This document shows positions 16,855 to 24,516 of a DNA stretch of 41,535 bases, piece by piece (the stretch's first letter is position 1; each line of letters starts with the position of its first letter). Both the position numbers and the translations under genes were made by a program. Source of the stretch: Phenylobacterium sp. Its GTDB lineage: Bacteria > Pseudomonadota > Alphaproteobacteria > Caulobacterales > Caulobacteraceae. The DNA is taken from assembly GCF_016793285.1 (NCBI RefSeq), contig NZ_JAEUMO010000021.1, positions 1-41,535 of the forward strand. The letters are read 5' to 3'. The notes beneath the pieces were generated by a model. The model saw only the letters and a program-made list of their open reading frames with translations, did no database searches and was not told the DNA's origin.

Positions 16855-18399
16855 ATGGCCGCAAGCGTCGTGACGTTGGCGTTCAACGGCGTGGATGCGG
16901 TGCGCGTGGACGTCCAGGTCCAGTTCACCGGCGGCGAGGCCAAGTTCTTCATCGTCGGGATGGGCGACAAGGCCGTGCAGGAGAGCCGCGAGCGTGTTCG
17001 CGGCGCCTTCATCGGCATGGGCCTGGCCCTGCCGTCGCGGCGGATCATCGCCAACCTCGCGCCCGCCGACCTGCCCAAGGTGGGCAGCCACTACGACCTG
17101 CCGATCGCGCTGGCGATCATGGCGGGCATGGGGATCATCCCGCCCGACACGCTGGAGGGCTGGGCGGCCATCGGCGAACTGGCGCTCGACGGCCGGATCC
17201 TGCCTGTGGCCGGCGCCCTGCCGGCGGCGGTCGCGGCCGGCAGCCTGGGGCTGGGTCTGATCTGCCCCGACGCGTGCGGGCCCGAGGCGGCCTGGGCGGG
17301 CGGGACGCGGATCGTGGCGGCGCCGTCGCTGATCGCGCTCGTGAACCACTTCCGCGGCACGCAGGTGCTGTCGCCGCCAAAACCCGGCGACATGCTGGAC
17401 GCGGAGCGCGCGCCCGACCTGCGCGACGTGAAGGGCCAGGAGAACGCCAAGCGCGCGCTGGAGATCGCCGCGGCCGGCGGCCACAATCTCAGCTTCATCG
17501 GCCCGCCCGGGTCCGGCAAGTCGATGATGGCCGCGCGCCTGCCGGGTCTGCTCCCGCCGCTGACGCCCGGCGAACTGCTCGAGACCTCGATGATCCACTC
17601 GATCGCGGGGCTGATCGCGCGAGGGCAACTGTCGCGCAACCGCCCGTTCCGCAATCCGCACCACTCCGCCAGCATGGCGGCGCTGACCGGCGGCGGGCTG
17701 AAGGCCAAGCCGGGCGAGGTGAGCCTGGCGCACAACGGCGTGCTCTTCCTCGACGAACTGCCGGAGTTCAGCGCGCAGGCGCTGGATTCGCTGCGCCAGC
17801 CGCTGGAGACCGGCGAAGTCGTCGTGGCGCGCGCCAACGCCCACGTCCGCTATCCGGCGCGCTTCCAGTTGGTGGCGGCGATGAACCCCTGCCGCTGCGG
17901 TCTGGGCGGCGCCGGCCGCGGCGCCTGCGGGCGCGCGCCGCGCTGCCAGAGCGACTATCAGGGCCGCATCTCGGGCCCACTGATGGACCGCATCGATCTG
18001 CAGGTGGAGGTCCCGCCGGTCACCGCCGCTGACCTGGCGCTGCCCGCGCCGGCCGAGGGGACGGCCGAGGCGGCGGCCCGCGTGCTGGCCGCACGGGCGC
18101 AGATGGCCGACCGGGCCGGCACGACGTCCGACACGCCACGCCTGAACGCACAGGCCGAGGGCGACTTCCTGGAGACCATCTGCGACCTCGACCCGCCGGC
18201 CCGTGCGCTGCTGGCCCGCGCCGCCGAGGCCGGCGGTCTGTCGGCCCGCGGCTGGACCCGGACGCTGCGGCTCGCGCGCACCATCGCCGACCTGGAAGGC
18301 GCGGGCCCGGTGCGCCGCGTTCACGTCGCCGAGGCGCTGATCTACCGTCGCGTTGCGCCGGGCGGATCGATGGCCGGCATCGCCTCGATCTCGGCGTAG
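16855..18399 (+). CDS. comM: ComM/YifB family AAA+ ATPase (Mg-chelatase-like)
   Basis: 514 residues from ATG 16855, with a G-run (16841-16846) eight bases upstream. The N-terminal ChlI-like domain has FFIVGMGDKAVQESRERVR and LPKVGSHYDLPIALA. The AAA+ core has Walker A GPPGSGKS, Walker B VLFLDELPEF and the pre-sensor RQPLETGEV. The cysteines of MNPCRCG and later CGRAPRC fit the usual zinc-binding insert. ComM is a branch-migration helicase that aids integration of transforming DNA. Its last 58 bases overlap the convergent gene at 18342. Confidence 0.92.
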   Translation: MAASVVTLAFNGVDAVRVDVQVQFTGGEAKFFIVGMGDKAVQESRERVRGAFIGMGLALPSRRIIANLAPADLPKVGSHYDLPIALAIMAGMGIIPPDTLEGWAAIGELALDGRILPVAGALPAAVAAGSLGLGLICPDACGPEAAWAGGTRIVAAPSLIALVNHFRGTQVLSPPKPGDMLDAERAPDLRDVKGQENAKRALEIAAAGGHNLSFIGPPGSGKSMMAARLPGLLPPLTPGELLETSMIHSIAGLIARGQLSRNRPFRNPHHSASMAALTGGGLKAKPGEVSLAHNGVLFLDELPEFSAQALDSLRQPLETGEVVVARANAHVRYPARFQLVAAMNPCRCGLGGAGRGACGRAPRCQSDYQGRISGPLMDRIDLQVEVPPVTAADLALPAPAEGTAEAAARVLAARAQMADRAGTTSDTPRLNAQAEGDFLETICDLDPPARALLARAAEAGGLSARGWTRTLRLARTIADLEGAGPVRRVHVAEALIYRRVAPGGSMAGIASISA

Positions 18400-18803
18400 C
18401 GCCGCGGCGCCGACAGCGAGGCGTAGATGATCGTGAAAAGGATCAGGTAGCTCCAGATGATCTGGGCGGTGATGTAGGCCCAGGCGCTGATGCCCGTGTC
18501 GAGCGTCTTGGCGCCGTGGGTGACGACCTGGAGGAGACCGAATCCGGCCGCGAACAGGGGCCAGTAGCGTCGCGTCTTCATCGACAGCCAGACGAAGACG
18601 ACGAACTGCACCGTATCGACCGCGAAGATGCCCCACTGTGTGTCGCGGCTCCCGGTCCGATAGACGACCATGGTGACCGCCCAGGCGGCCAGCATCGTGA
18701 AGGCGCCGAGGCGCTCTTCCTCGCGACCGCGCCACAGCGCGGCGAGGCCGGCGCCGATCACGACGGTCGGATAGGTCCACAGAGGAAGCTGGAAGGCGGA
18801 CAA
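18342..18803 (-). CDS. Unrecognised small multi-pass membrane protein
   Basis: 153 residues if TTG 18803 is the start; no ATG or GTG gives the first membrane segment without running into the terminator hairpin upstream. Hydrophobic segments are at about residues 8-25 (TYPTVVIGAGLAALW), 33-50, 60-75 and 110-130. The C-terminus is cytosolic-looking and charged. I do not recognise the family. Its 3' end overlaps comM by 58 bases tail to tail. The hairpin 18808-18833 ends four bases before the proposed start, so either this gene has its own leaderless promoter or the start is misjudged. Confidence 0.6.
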   Translation of the reverse strand: MSAFQLPLWTYPTVVIGAGLAALWRGREEERLGAFTMLAAWAVTMVVYRTGSRDTQWGIFAVDTVQFVVFVWLSMKTRRYWPLFAAGFGLLQVVTHGAKTLDTGISAWAYITAQIIWSYLILFTIIYASLSAPRRYAEIEAMPAIDPPGATRR

Positions 18804-18807
18804 AGAA

Positions 18808-18833
18808 CGGCCCTCGGTTGAACCCGAGGGCCG
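18808..18833 (-). terminator. Rho-independent terminator
   Basis: CGGCCCTCGG (18808-18817) and CCGAGGGCCG (18824-18833) form a perfect 10-bp stem with a six-base loop. Read on the minus strand it is followed by TTCTTTG. It would end transcription of the 18871-19233 gene. Confidence 0.75.
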
Positions 18834-18870
18834 CACTCTGCCAGATGGTGTGAGCGGTTTGAACCGCCGA

Positions 18871-19233
18871 CTACGAGGCGACCCGCAGGGTGCGCATGCG
18901 GACCCGCTCGACTTCCAGGCCTTCCGGCGGCGGCTTCTCACCGGGGTCGCCGCTGAGCGTCACGGCGCCGAGGCCGATCTGGCCCTGGACGACACTGAGC
19001 TCCCTGTGGGTCTCGACGATGGCGCGGCGGGCTTCGGCCAGGGCCATGATGGCCTGGCTGGCGCGCTCGACCGCGTCCTGCCCGATCAGCGCCGAGGCGC
19101 CGGCGACCTTGCGGAGGGCAGGCATCGCGCCCGTCAGGGCGGCAGTCTTGCTGAGCGCCGCGTCGATGGCGGCTTCAGCGTCGAACAGGGCGGCGGCGAC
19201 CTCTTGGGCGGCCATGCGGCGTTCTTTGAGCAT
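18871..19233 (-). CDS. Unrecognised 120-residue helical protein
   Basis: ATG 19233 has GGAG seven bases upstream. Residues 1-85 are Ala/Glu/Leu-rich and predict as long helices (for example AAQEVAAALFDAEAAIDAAL), possibly a coiled coil. Residues 90-120 are polar with a basic end (EVERVRMRTLRVAS). There are no cysteines and no signal peptide. Helical bundles of this kind occur in scaffold or cell-envelope proteins, but nothing specific can be claimed. It follows the LuxR-type gene by 69 nt and ends in a terminator. Confidence 0.65.
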   Translation of the reverse strand: MLKERRMAAQEVAAALFDAEAAIDAALSKTAALTGAMPALRKVAGASALIGQDAVERASQAIMALAEARRAIVETHRELSVVQGQIGLGAVTLSGDPGEKPPPEGLEVERVRMRTLRVAS

Positions 19234-19302
19234 GAGTTCTCTCCATGCGCGTCCGTCAACACGGCGCGCCGTTACATTCAGCGATCAGGGTTTCGTAGCC
19301 GT

Positions 19303-20055
19303 TCAGGCTTTTAGTAAATTCGCCGCCAGATCGTTGAGGGCGTGGAGGCCCGCCAGCATCCCCCCGAAGGCGAGGACGGTGACGACGGCGATCCCGACGA
19401 TCGCGACGACCCGGACGGCGGGGCTCAGTTCATTTCGGCGGGTCCAGTCTCCGCTTCGCCCTTGAAGTTCTCGTCCAGGAGAACCCAGGTGAGGCAGAGG
19501 ATTTCCCGCAGCACCATTTCCGGCGGCTTGAACGGCGCCAGCTTCCGGGTCGCGGAAACCAGATGCCGCGCCATGTCCGCCTGCGCCGGCGTCGCCGAGA
19601 GATCGACGAGCTGCCGCTCGAGCTGCGTCCATGAGAAGCCGGGAAGAAGCTCCTCCCGCCTCGCCAAGGCCGGCCAACGCTCCTCGAAGTCGTCGATCTC
19701 CCGGCGAAGGCGGAGCGCCCTGCCAATCACCGCCCTGTTCTCGAAGCTCGGCCACTCGCCCATCGGATGTCTCCTCGGTTGCGAGGGCATCCGGCCAGCT
19801 TCGGTTAACCGTGTCTGTCCTGATCGTGTCGTGTCCTGACGCGATCAGGACAGCGCCGCGGTCGAGTTCGCGCAGCAGCCTGGCCGCCTGGAAGCGGTCG
19901 TCCACGCCCAGCTTCCGGCGCGCGCGGTCGCAGTAGGTGTCGACGGACGTCTTGGACATCCCGAGTTCGCGGGCGATCTGCTTGGAGCTGAGATGCTGAT
20001 CGACCAGCCGCAGACAATCCCTCTCGCGCTGGGTCAGGATCTCGACAGGGTTCAT
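19303..20055 (-). CDS. LuxR-type helix-turn-helix protein with C-terminal membrane segment
   Basis: 250 residues from ATG 20055. Residues 5-65 are a clear LuxR helix-turn-helix: LTQRERDCLRLVDQHLSSKQ, then IARELGMSKTSVDTYCDRARRKLG. Residues 212-245 form one hydrophobic segment (VRVVAIVGIAVVTVLAFGG). Similar HTH-linker-membrane proteins are frequent in Caulobacterales. The middle (about residues 85-210) has poor codon bias in this frame and coincides with a better-coded gene in another frame (19425-19763). So the single chain is the literal reading, but the HTH part and the membrane part might instead be separate products. There is no receiver domain. Confidence 0.65.
   Translation of the reverse strand: MNPVEILTQRERDCLRLVDQHLSSKQIARELGMSKTSVDTYCDRARRKLGVDDRFQAARLLRELDRGAVLIASGHDTIRTDTVNRSWPDALATEETSDGRVAELREQGGDWQGAPPSPGDRRLRGALAGLGEAGGASSRLLMDAARAAARRSLGDAGAGGHGAASGFRDPEAGAVQAAGNGAAGNPLPHLGSPGRELQGRSGDWTRRNELSPAVRVVAIVGIAVVTVLAFGGMLAGLHALNDLAANLLKA
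19425..19763 (-). CDS. Gene nested in another frame inside the LuxR-type gene
   Basis: 112 residues from ATG 19763, preceded by GAGGAG with a seven-base gap, one of the best ribosome sites in the window. Third codon positions are mostly G or C, while the enclosing frame over the same bases is near random. The protein is charged and helical, with motifs EIDDFEERWPALARREE, GFSWTQLERQLVDL and VLREILCLTWVLLDENF. One cysteine is present and no membrane segment. Family not recognised. It ends ATGAACTGA right where the membrane segment of the enclosing frame begins. Confidence 0.65.
   Translation of the reverse strand: MGEWPSFENRAVIGRALRLRREIDDFEERWPALARREELLPGFSWTQLERQLVDLSATPAQADMARHLVSATRKLAPFKPPEMVLREILCLTWVLLDENFKGEAETGPAEMN
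19816..19852. promoter_or_regulatory. 11-bp inverted repeat upstream of the nested gene
   Basis: TGTCCTGATCG (19816-19826) and CGATCAGGACA (19842-19852) are exact inverted repeats. The spacer carries a third TGTCCTGA (19832-19839). It lies 53 nt upstream of the nested gene's start, just after the HTH-coding part. It could be an operator or an RNA hairpin that separates HTH and downstream expression. Confidence 0.6.
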
Positions 20056-20172
20056 GACGCCCCCCAAAGCGCACTCCGTCTTGCGCAGTAAACGACGGGT
20101 TTTGCCCCGCGTCTACTTTGCCGCGTGGTTTACAGGGGCTCGCGTTGTTTTGCAGCAAGTCATTCGTCGCGC

Positions 20173-20205
20173 TTGACGGCCCGTTAAGCCCTCTGCGGCT
20201 AATTC
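20173..20205 (+). promoter_or_regulatory. Weak promoter candidate for the ShkA-like kinase
   Basis: TTGACG (20173-20178) and GCTAATTC (20198-20205) resemble the Caulobacter housekeeping elements TTGACG and GCTANAWC, but the 19-base gap is long. If used, transcription would begin within a few bases of ATG 20215, giving a nearly leaderless mRNA. Confidence 0.35.
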
Positions 20206-20214
20206 GACCGCCGC

Positions 20215-21765
20215 ATGCGTAAACCGACACGGTCCCTCTCCGAACGGCGCCCGGCCCGAGTGCAGATCAGCGCCGAACAACTCGCGTCGCTCAGCCACGA
20301 GTTCCGCACGCCCCTGAACGGCGTGCTGGGCATGGCCCGACTCCTCGAGGGCACCAAGCTCACGGAAGAGCAGAAGACCTATGTCGCGGCGCTCCGCGAC
20401 TCGGGCCAGCACCTGCTCACCCTGGTCAACGACGTCCTCGATTTCGCCAAGCTGGGCGCCGGGCGCCTGGAGCTGCATCCGGCGCGCACCGACATCGAGG
20501 CGCTGCTGCAGAGCGTGGCCGAGCTGCTGTCGCCGCGGGCCCGCGAGAAGGACCTGGAGATCGCCTGGGCCGCGCGGGCCGCGCCGCTCACGATCCACGC
20601 CGACGAAAGCCGCCTGCGCCAGATCCTGCTCAACTTCGCCGGCAACGCCGTGAAGTTCACCGAGACCGGCGGCGTCCTGATCACCGCGGCGGCGCCGGAA
20701 CCCGGCGTGCTGCGCTTCACGGTCGAGGACACCGGGCCCGGCGTGTCGGACTCCGACCGCGACCGCATCTTCGAGGCCTTCGCCCAGGCCGAGACCGCGC
20801 ACGCCGACCTCGGCGGCTCGGGCCTCGGCCTCGCCATCGCCCGGCGCATCGCCCGCGCCATGGGCGGCGAGGTGGGCGTCGAGACGGCCCGCGAAGGCGG
20901 CGCCGCGTTCTGGTTCGAGGCCGAACTTCCGATCGTTCCCGCGGCGCCGCGCGGCCTGCCCCTCTCGCGCCGGCGCGTGGGCGTCGCCTCGCCGAGCCGC
21001 ATCGTGCGCGCCGCGGCGGCCGCGCAGGTCGAAGCCTGCGGCGGGACCGCGGTCTGCGGCGAGACCGTCGCCGAGGTCGTCGCCGCCACGCGGACCGGCG
21101 ACGTCATCCTGGTCGACGCCGGCCTGGCCGGACCGACGGGCGCGCTCAGGCCGCCGGCCCAGCGCAAGGGCATCGTGCTGCTGGCGCCCGACGAGCGCGA
21201 CCGCGTGGCGCGCTATCGCCGGGCGGGCTTCACGGGCTACCTCATCAAGCCGCTCCGCCGCGCATCGCTGGCCGAGCGCGTGCTGATCGCCGCGGGCGAG
21301 GCGCCCACCGCCGCGCCGCCGCGCGAGGACGAGCGCATCGTGACGGCCGCGGCGCCGGGCGCGCGCATCCTGCTCGTGGAGGACAACCCGATCAACGCGC
21401 TCCTGGCGCGCACCCTGCTGACCCGCGAGGGCTGCGAGGTCGAGCATGTGACCAGCGGCGCCGAGGCGCTGAAGGCCGCCGACATGGGCGCCTTCGACGT
21501 GATCCTGATGGACATGCGGATGCCCGGCCTGTCGGGCGAGGAGACCGCGGGCCGCCTGCGCGAGGCCGGCATCGCGACGCCGATCGTGGCGCTGACCGCC
21601 AACGCCTTCGAGGACGACCGCCGGGCCTGCCTCGCCGCCGGGATGGACGACTTCCTGGTGAAGCCGCTGTCGCCCGACGCCCTGCGCACCGCGCTGACGC
21701 GCTGGGCCGCGCCCACGAGCCGGGCCAACTGGACGAAGCCCGCCAAGCGCTTCAAGGTCGGCTAG
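20215..21765 (+). CDS. shkA: ShkA-like hybrid histidine kinase
   Basis: 516 residues, no membrane segment and no N-terminal sensor. Order: HisKA with H28 in SHEFRTPLNG; HATPase with FAGNAVKFTE, DTGPGV and GSGLGLAIA; a degenerate receiver (about 245-360) that keeps DVILVD and YLIKPL but lacks the N-terminal acidic pair; then a full receiver with VEDNP, phospho-acceptor D433 in LMDMRMPG, and FLVKPLS. This matches Caulobacter ShkA, where c-di-GMP binds the pseudo-receiver and frees the kinase, which feeds ShpA-TacA. The linker has EDER near 371-374, comparable with the DDR motif described there. The adjacent ampG supports orthology. Confidence 0.75.
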   Translation: MRKPTRSLSERRPARVQISAEQLASLSHEFRTPLNGVLGMARLLEGTKLTEEQKTYVAALRDSGQHLLTLVNDVLDFAKLGAGRLELHPARTDIEALLQSVAELLSPRAREKDLEIAWAARAAPLTIHADESRLRQILLNFAGNAVKFTETGGVLITAAAPEPGVLRFTVEDTGPGVSDSDRDRIFEAFAQAETAHADLGGSGLGLAIARRIARAMGGEVGVETAREGGAAFWFEAELPIVPAAPRGLPLSRRRVGVASPSRIVRAAAAAQVEACGGTAVCGETVAEVVAATRTGDVILVDAGLAGPTGALRPPAQRKGIVLLAPDERDRVARYRRAGFTGYLIKPLRRASLAERVLIAAGEAPTAAPPREDERIVTAAAPGARILLVEDNPINALLARTLLTREGCEVEHVTSGAEALKAADMGAFDVILMDMRMPGLSGEETAGRLREAGIATPIVALTANAFEDDRRACLAAGMDDFLVKPLSPDALRTALTRWAAPTSRANWTKPAKRFKVG

Positions 21766-21814
21766 TTGCGGGCGGCCCAGGAAGCGTCCTGAGGAGCGCC
21801 GCTGAGAGGCCGGC

Positions 21815-23161
21815 ATGACCGACAAGGCTGAAGGGGCGCAAACCCCGCGGCGCAAGCGCACCGCCATGGAGGTGGTCCGGTCCCTGCGCCAGCCGAAGGT
21901 CGCGGTCACGCTCGCGCTGGGCTTCTCCTCGGGCCTGCCGTTCCTGCTCACCGGCAACACCTTCGGCTACTGGCTGCGCGACGAAGGCACCAGCCTGAAG
22001 GCCATCGGGTTCATCTCCTGGGTCGGCATGGCCTATGTGCTGAAGCCGTTCTGGGCGCCGATCGTCGACCGCGTCGACGTACCCCTGCTGGGCCGCCTGG
22101 GCCGCCGCCGCGGCTGGATGCTGCTGTCGCAGGTCCTGATCGCCCTGGGCCTGATCGGCATGGTGATCACCGGGCCCGAAGGGGGCCTCACGGCCATCGG
22201 CGCCTGCGCGCTCCTGGTCGCGTTCGCCTCGGCGACGCAGGACATCGTCATCGACGCCTGGCGCATCGAGGCCTCGTCCGACTCCGACGAGATGGGCCTG
22301 CTCTCGTCGGCGGCCCAGCTCGGCTACCGCGTCGCCCTGCTGGTCGCCGATGCGGCGATCATCGCGGCGGCCGAGCACTTCGGCTGGCCGATCAGCTACG
22401 TCTGGATGGCGATCCTGATGGGCGTCGGGGTCGCGGCAAGCCTCTTCGCGTTCGAGCCCGCGCGCGCCGACGAGGTGATGCACGCCAAGGCGCCGCTGTG
22501 GACGCCGCGCGGCTTCTTCGACGCCGTCGTCGGGCCCTTCATCGACTTCTTCGGCAAGCACAAGGCCGTCGGCCTGCTGATGCTGGCGGCCATCGCCGCC
22601 TACCGGCTCCCCGACTTCCTCATGGGGCCGATGTACAACCCCTACTACCACGACCTCGGGATCACGAAGGACACGGTGGCGGTCGTGCGCGCGGCCACAG
22701 GCCTGCCCGGGGCCTTCGCCGGCATCGCCGTGGCGGGGCTCTTCGCGGTGCGGTTCGGCCTGTTCCCGACGCTGCTGGTCGGCTCGGTCCTGCAGGGCTT
22801 CGGCACGGCCGCCTTCGCGCTGTTGGCCTACGACAACGACCCTGCGCTCTTCACCGCCGTCATGGCGCTCGACAATTTCGCCCAGGCGTTCGCCGGCGTG
22901 GCGCTGGTGGCCTACATGTCGAGCCTGACGGGCCTCGGCTACACCGCCACGCAATACGCGCTGCTGTCCTCGACCTACGCCTTCCTGGGCAAGTTCCTGA
23001 AGGGCTTCTCAGGCGCGGTCGTGGAGGGCATGACGCCGACCCACGGCCTGCTCGGCGCCTACGCCACCGCCTTCATCGGCACGGGGCTGACGGCCATCCC
23101 GCCGATCCTGCTGTTCCTGTGGCTGGCGCGCATCCACGCCCGGCAGACGAAGGCCGCCTAG
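21815..23161 (+). CDS. ampG: AmpG-type muropeptide permease (MFS)
   Basis: 448 residues, about 12 membrane helices. The AmpG signature is strong at the start: LGFSSGLPFLLTGNTFGYWL, then DEGTSLKAIGFISWVGMAYV and KPFWAPIVDRV. AmpG imports GlcNAc-anhydroMurNAc peptides for cell-wall recycling and in many bacteria controls beta-lactamase induction. Downstream motifs DIVIDAWRIE and GLGYTATQYALLSS also fit. It follows the kinase by 49 nt. Its stop (23159-23161) shares bases with the stop of the convergent protease gene. Confidence 0.9.
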   Translation: MTDKAEGAQTPRRKRTAMEVVRSLRQPKVAVTLALGFSSGLPFLLTGNTFGYWLRDEGTSLKAIGFISWVGMAYVLKPFWAPIVDRVDVPLLGRLGRRRGWMLLSQVLIALGLIGMVITGPEGGLTAIGACALLVAFASATQDIVIDAWRIEASSDSDEMGLLSSAAQLGYRVALLVADAAIIAAAEHFGWPISYVWMAILMGVGVAASLFAFEPARADEVMHAKAPLWTPRGFFDAVVGPFIDFFGKHKAVGLLMLAAIAAYRLPDFLMGPMYNPYYHDLGITKDTVAVVRAATGLPGAFAGIAVAGLFAVRFGLFPTLLVGSVLQGFGTAAFALLAYDNDPALFTAVMALDNFAQAFAGVALVAYMSSLTGLGYTATQYALLSSTYAFLGKFLKGFSGAVVEGMTPTHGLLGAYATAFIGTGLTAIPPILLFLWLARIHARQTKAA

Positions 23162-23988
23162 CCGCCCAGGCAGACCACCTGCGCCACCTGCAGCTCCCGG
23201 CGCAGGTCGTCGGCGACGTAGAAGTAGTTCTGCGGCGTGATCTGCTCGCCGGTCGCGGTGGCGTCCGCGCGGCGGCCGCTGGCGATCAGGGTCGCGCGCA
23301 CCACCTCGGGCGCGGTCGTGTAGATGCGGCCCCGCCGCGGGCTCTCGGCGATGGTCACGCCCAGCACGCGGCCCTGGGCGTCCAGCGCCGGCGCGCCGGA
23401 GAGGCCCCCCAGCGTGCCGTTCAGACCCTCGGTCCGGCCGGTCTCGGCCCAGACCAGGACCGGCTCGGTCCGCGCGCCGTGGCCGCGCACGACCAGGTTC
23501 TCGCGGCCCAGCAGGCGCGACGACGCCTCGCCGGGCTGCCCCTGCGGGAAGCCGGGATGGAAGGCCCGCTGGCCCCTGTGCAGCGGTTCGGCCAGCGCGA
23601 GCGGGAGCGGCGCGGCGCCGCCCTCGGTGTAGAGCAGCGCCGCCTCGCCCTTCGGGTCGATCTTCACGCTCACGGCCACGCCGGCGCCGGGACCGACCAC
23701 GATGGCCGCCCGCGCGCAGCCGTCGACGACGTGGCGCGCGGTCAGCCACACGCCCGAGCGGGCAATGGAGAAAGCGGTGCCGGCGGCCGGGCCGGGCTTG
23801 TCCGGCACGTCCACGACGATCGACGGATCGAACGGCGAGGCCGGGCCCAGCGCCTCGCCCAGCGGGTCGGCGCTCTTCGGCGGCGGCGGCGGCGCGTCGG
23901 TGCGCTCGTCCCGTCCCAGCGCAGCGAACAGCAGCACCACGAGGATCGCGGCGTAGACCACCCAGTCCGGCAGCCGCGGGAACTTCAT
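23158..23988 (-). CDS. Membrane-anchored trypsin-like serine protease
   Basis: 276 residues from ATG 23988. One membrane segment (about 9-24, WVVYAAILVVLLFAALG) is followed by a Pro-rich linker and then a trypsin-like domain in the periplasm. The catalytic His is in WLTARHVVDGC and the serine in GGLSGAPALD. The usual aspartate stretch reads DPKGEAALL, with Glu where D-x-A-L-L is expected, so activity is uncertain. It is two bases downstream of the DUF350 gene (stop 23991), a clear two-gene operon. Membrane quality control or regulated proteolysis is inference. Confidence 0.8.
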   Translation of the reverse strand: MKFPRLPDWVVYAAILVVLLFAALGRDERTDAPPPPPKSADPLGEALGPASPFDPSIVVDVPDKPGPAAGTAFSIARSGVWLTARHVVDGCARAAIVVGPGAGVAVSVKIDPKGEAALLYTEGGAAPLPLALAEPLHRGQRAFHPGFPQGQPGEASSRLLGRENLVVRGHGARTEPVLVWAETGRTEGLNGTLGGLSGAPALDAQGRVLGVTIAESPRRGRIYTTAPEVVRATLIASGRRADATATGEQITPQNYFYVADDLRRELQVAQVVCLGG

Positions 23989-23990
23989 GA

Positions 23991-24410
23991 CTACGAGCGG
24001 GCCGCCGCGAGAATGACGGCGGTGGCGAGCTTGGCGCCGACCAGCAGCGCCGCGGCGGAGAGCTCGCCCTCCTGGATGCGCTTGGGCAGGCCGCGCAGGA
24101 TCATGTCGACCAGCCGGAAGATCAGCAGTTGCACCACCACGGTGACCGCGCCCCACAGGCCGATCTCGATGACGTTGGTCGACGCCTTCAGCGACGCCGA
24201 GAGCGGGATGGCGAGCCCCACCAGCACGCCGCCCAGCGACAGCGCCGCGGCGGTGTTGCCGTCGCGGATGAGGGTGATCTCCTTGTGCGGCGTCAGCAGC
24301 ACGTAGGCCGCCGCCGCCGCGATCAGGATCGTCATCGTGACGGAGACGTGCAGCAGGAAGACCGGGAACCCGGCGGCAAAGGCCTGGATCTCAGGCGAAG
24401 GCGTAGGCAT
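23991..24410 (-). CDS. DUF350 family membrane protein
   Basis: 139 residues, four hydrophobic segments at about 15-38, 52-70, 82-102 and 115-136. The DUF350 feel is in the first pair: LTPHKEITLIRDGNTAAALS, followed by LGGVLVGLAIPLSASL. Function is unknown for the family. It is translated with the protease gene, whose start lies two bases after its stop. The upstream gap to the VOC gene is 106 nt and divergent. Confidence 0.82.
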   Translation of the reverse strand: MPTPSPEIQAFAAGFPVFLLHVSVTMTILIAAAAAYVLLTPHKEITLIRDGNTAAALSLGGVLVGLAIPLSASLKASTNVIEIGLWGAVTVVVQLLIFRLVDMILRGLPKRIQEGELSAAALLVGAKLATAVILAAARS

Positions 24411-24516
24411 CGAAAAGCGTCCCCGAAGCAGGCGGTCGAACCGTTACCACGCCGCCTGCCCAATCAGAACGCCATCGCCCATGCGTGCGTTAGGGTGCTC
24501 GAACGGAGGACGCGCC

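Noticed and set aside
18804-18941. N-terminal extension of the 18342 membrane protein
   Set aside because: The extension is basic and Ser/Arg-rich, crosses a terminator hairpin and overlaps the 18871 gene on the same strand.
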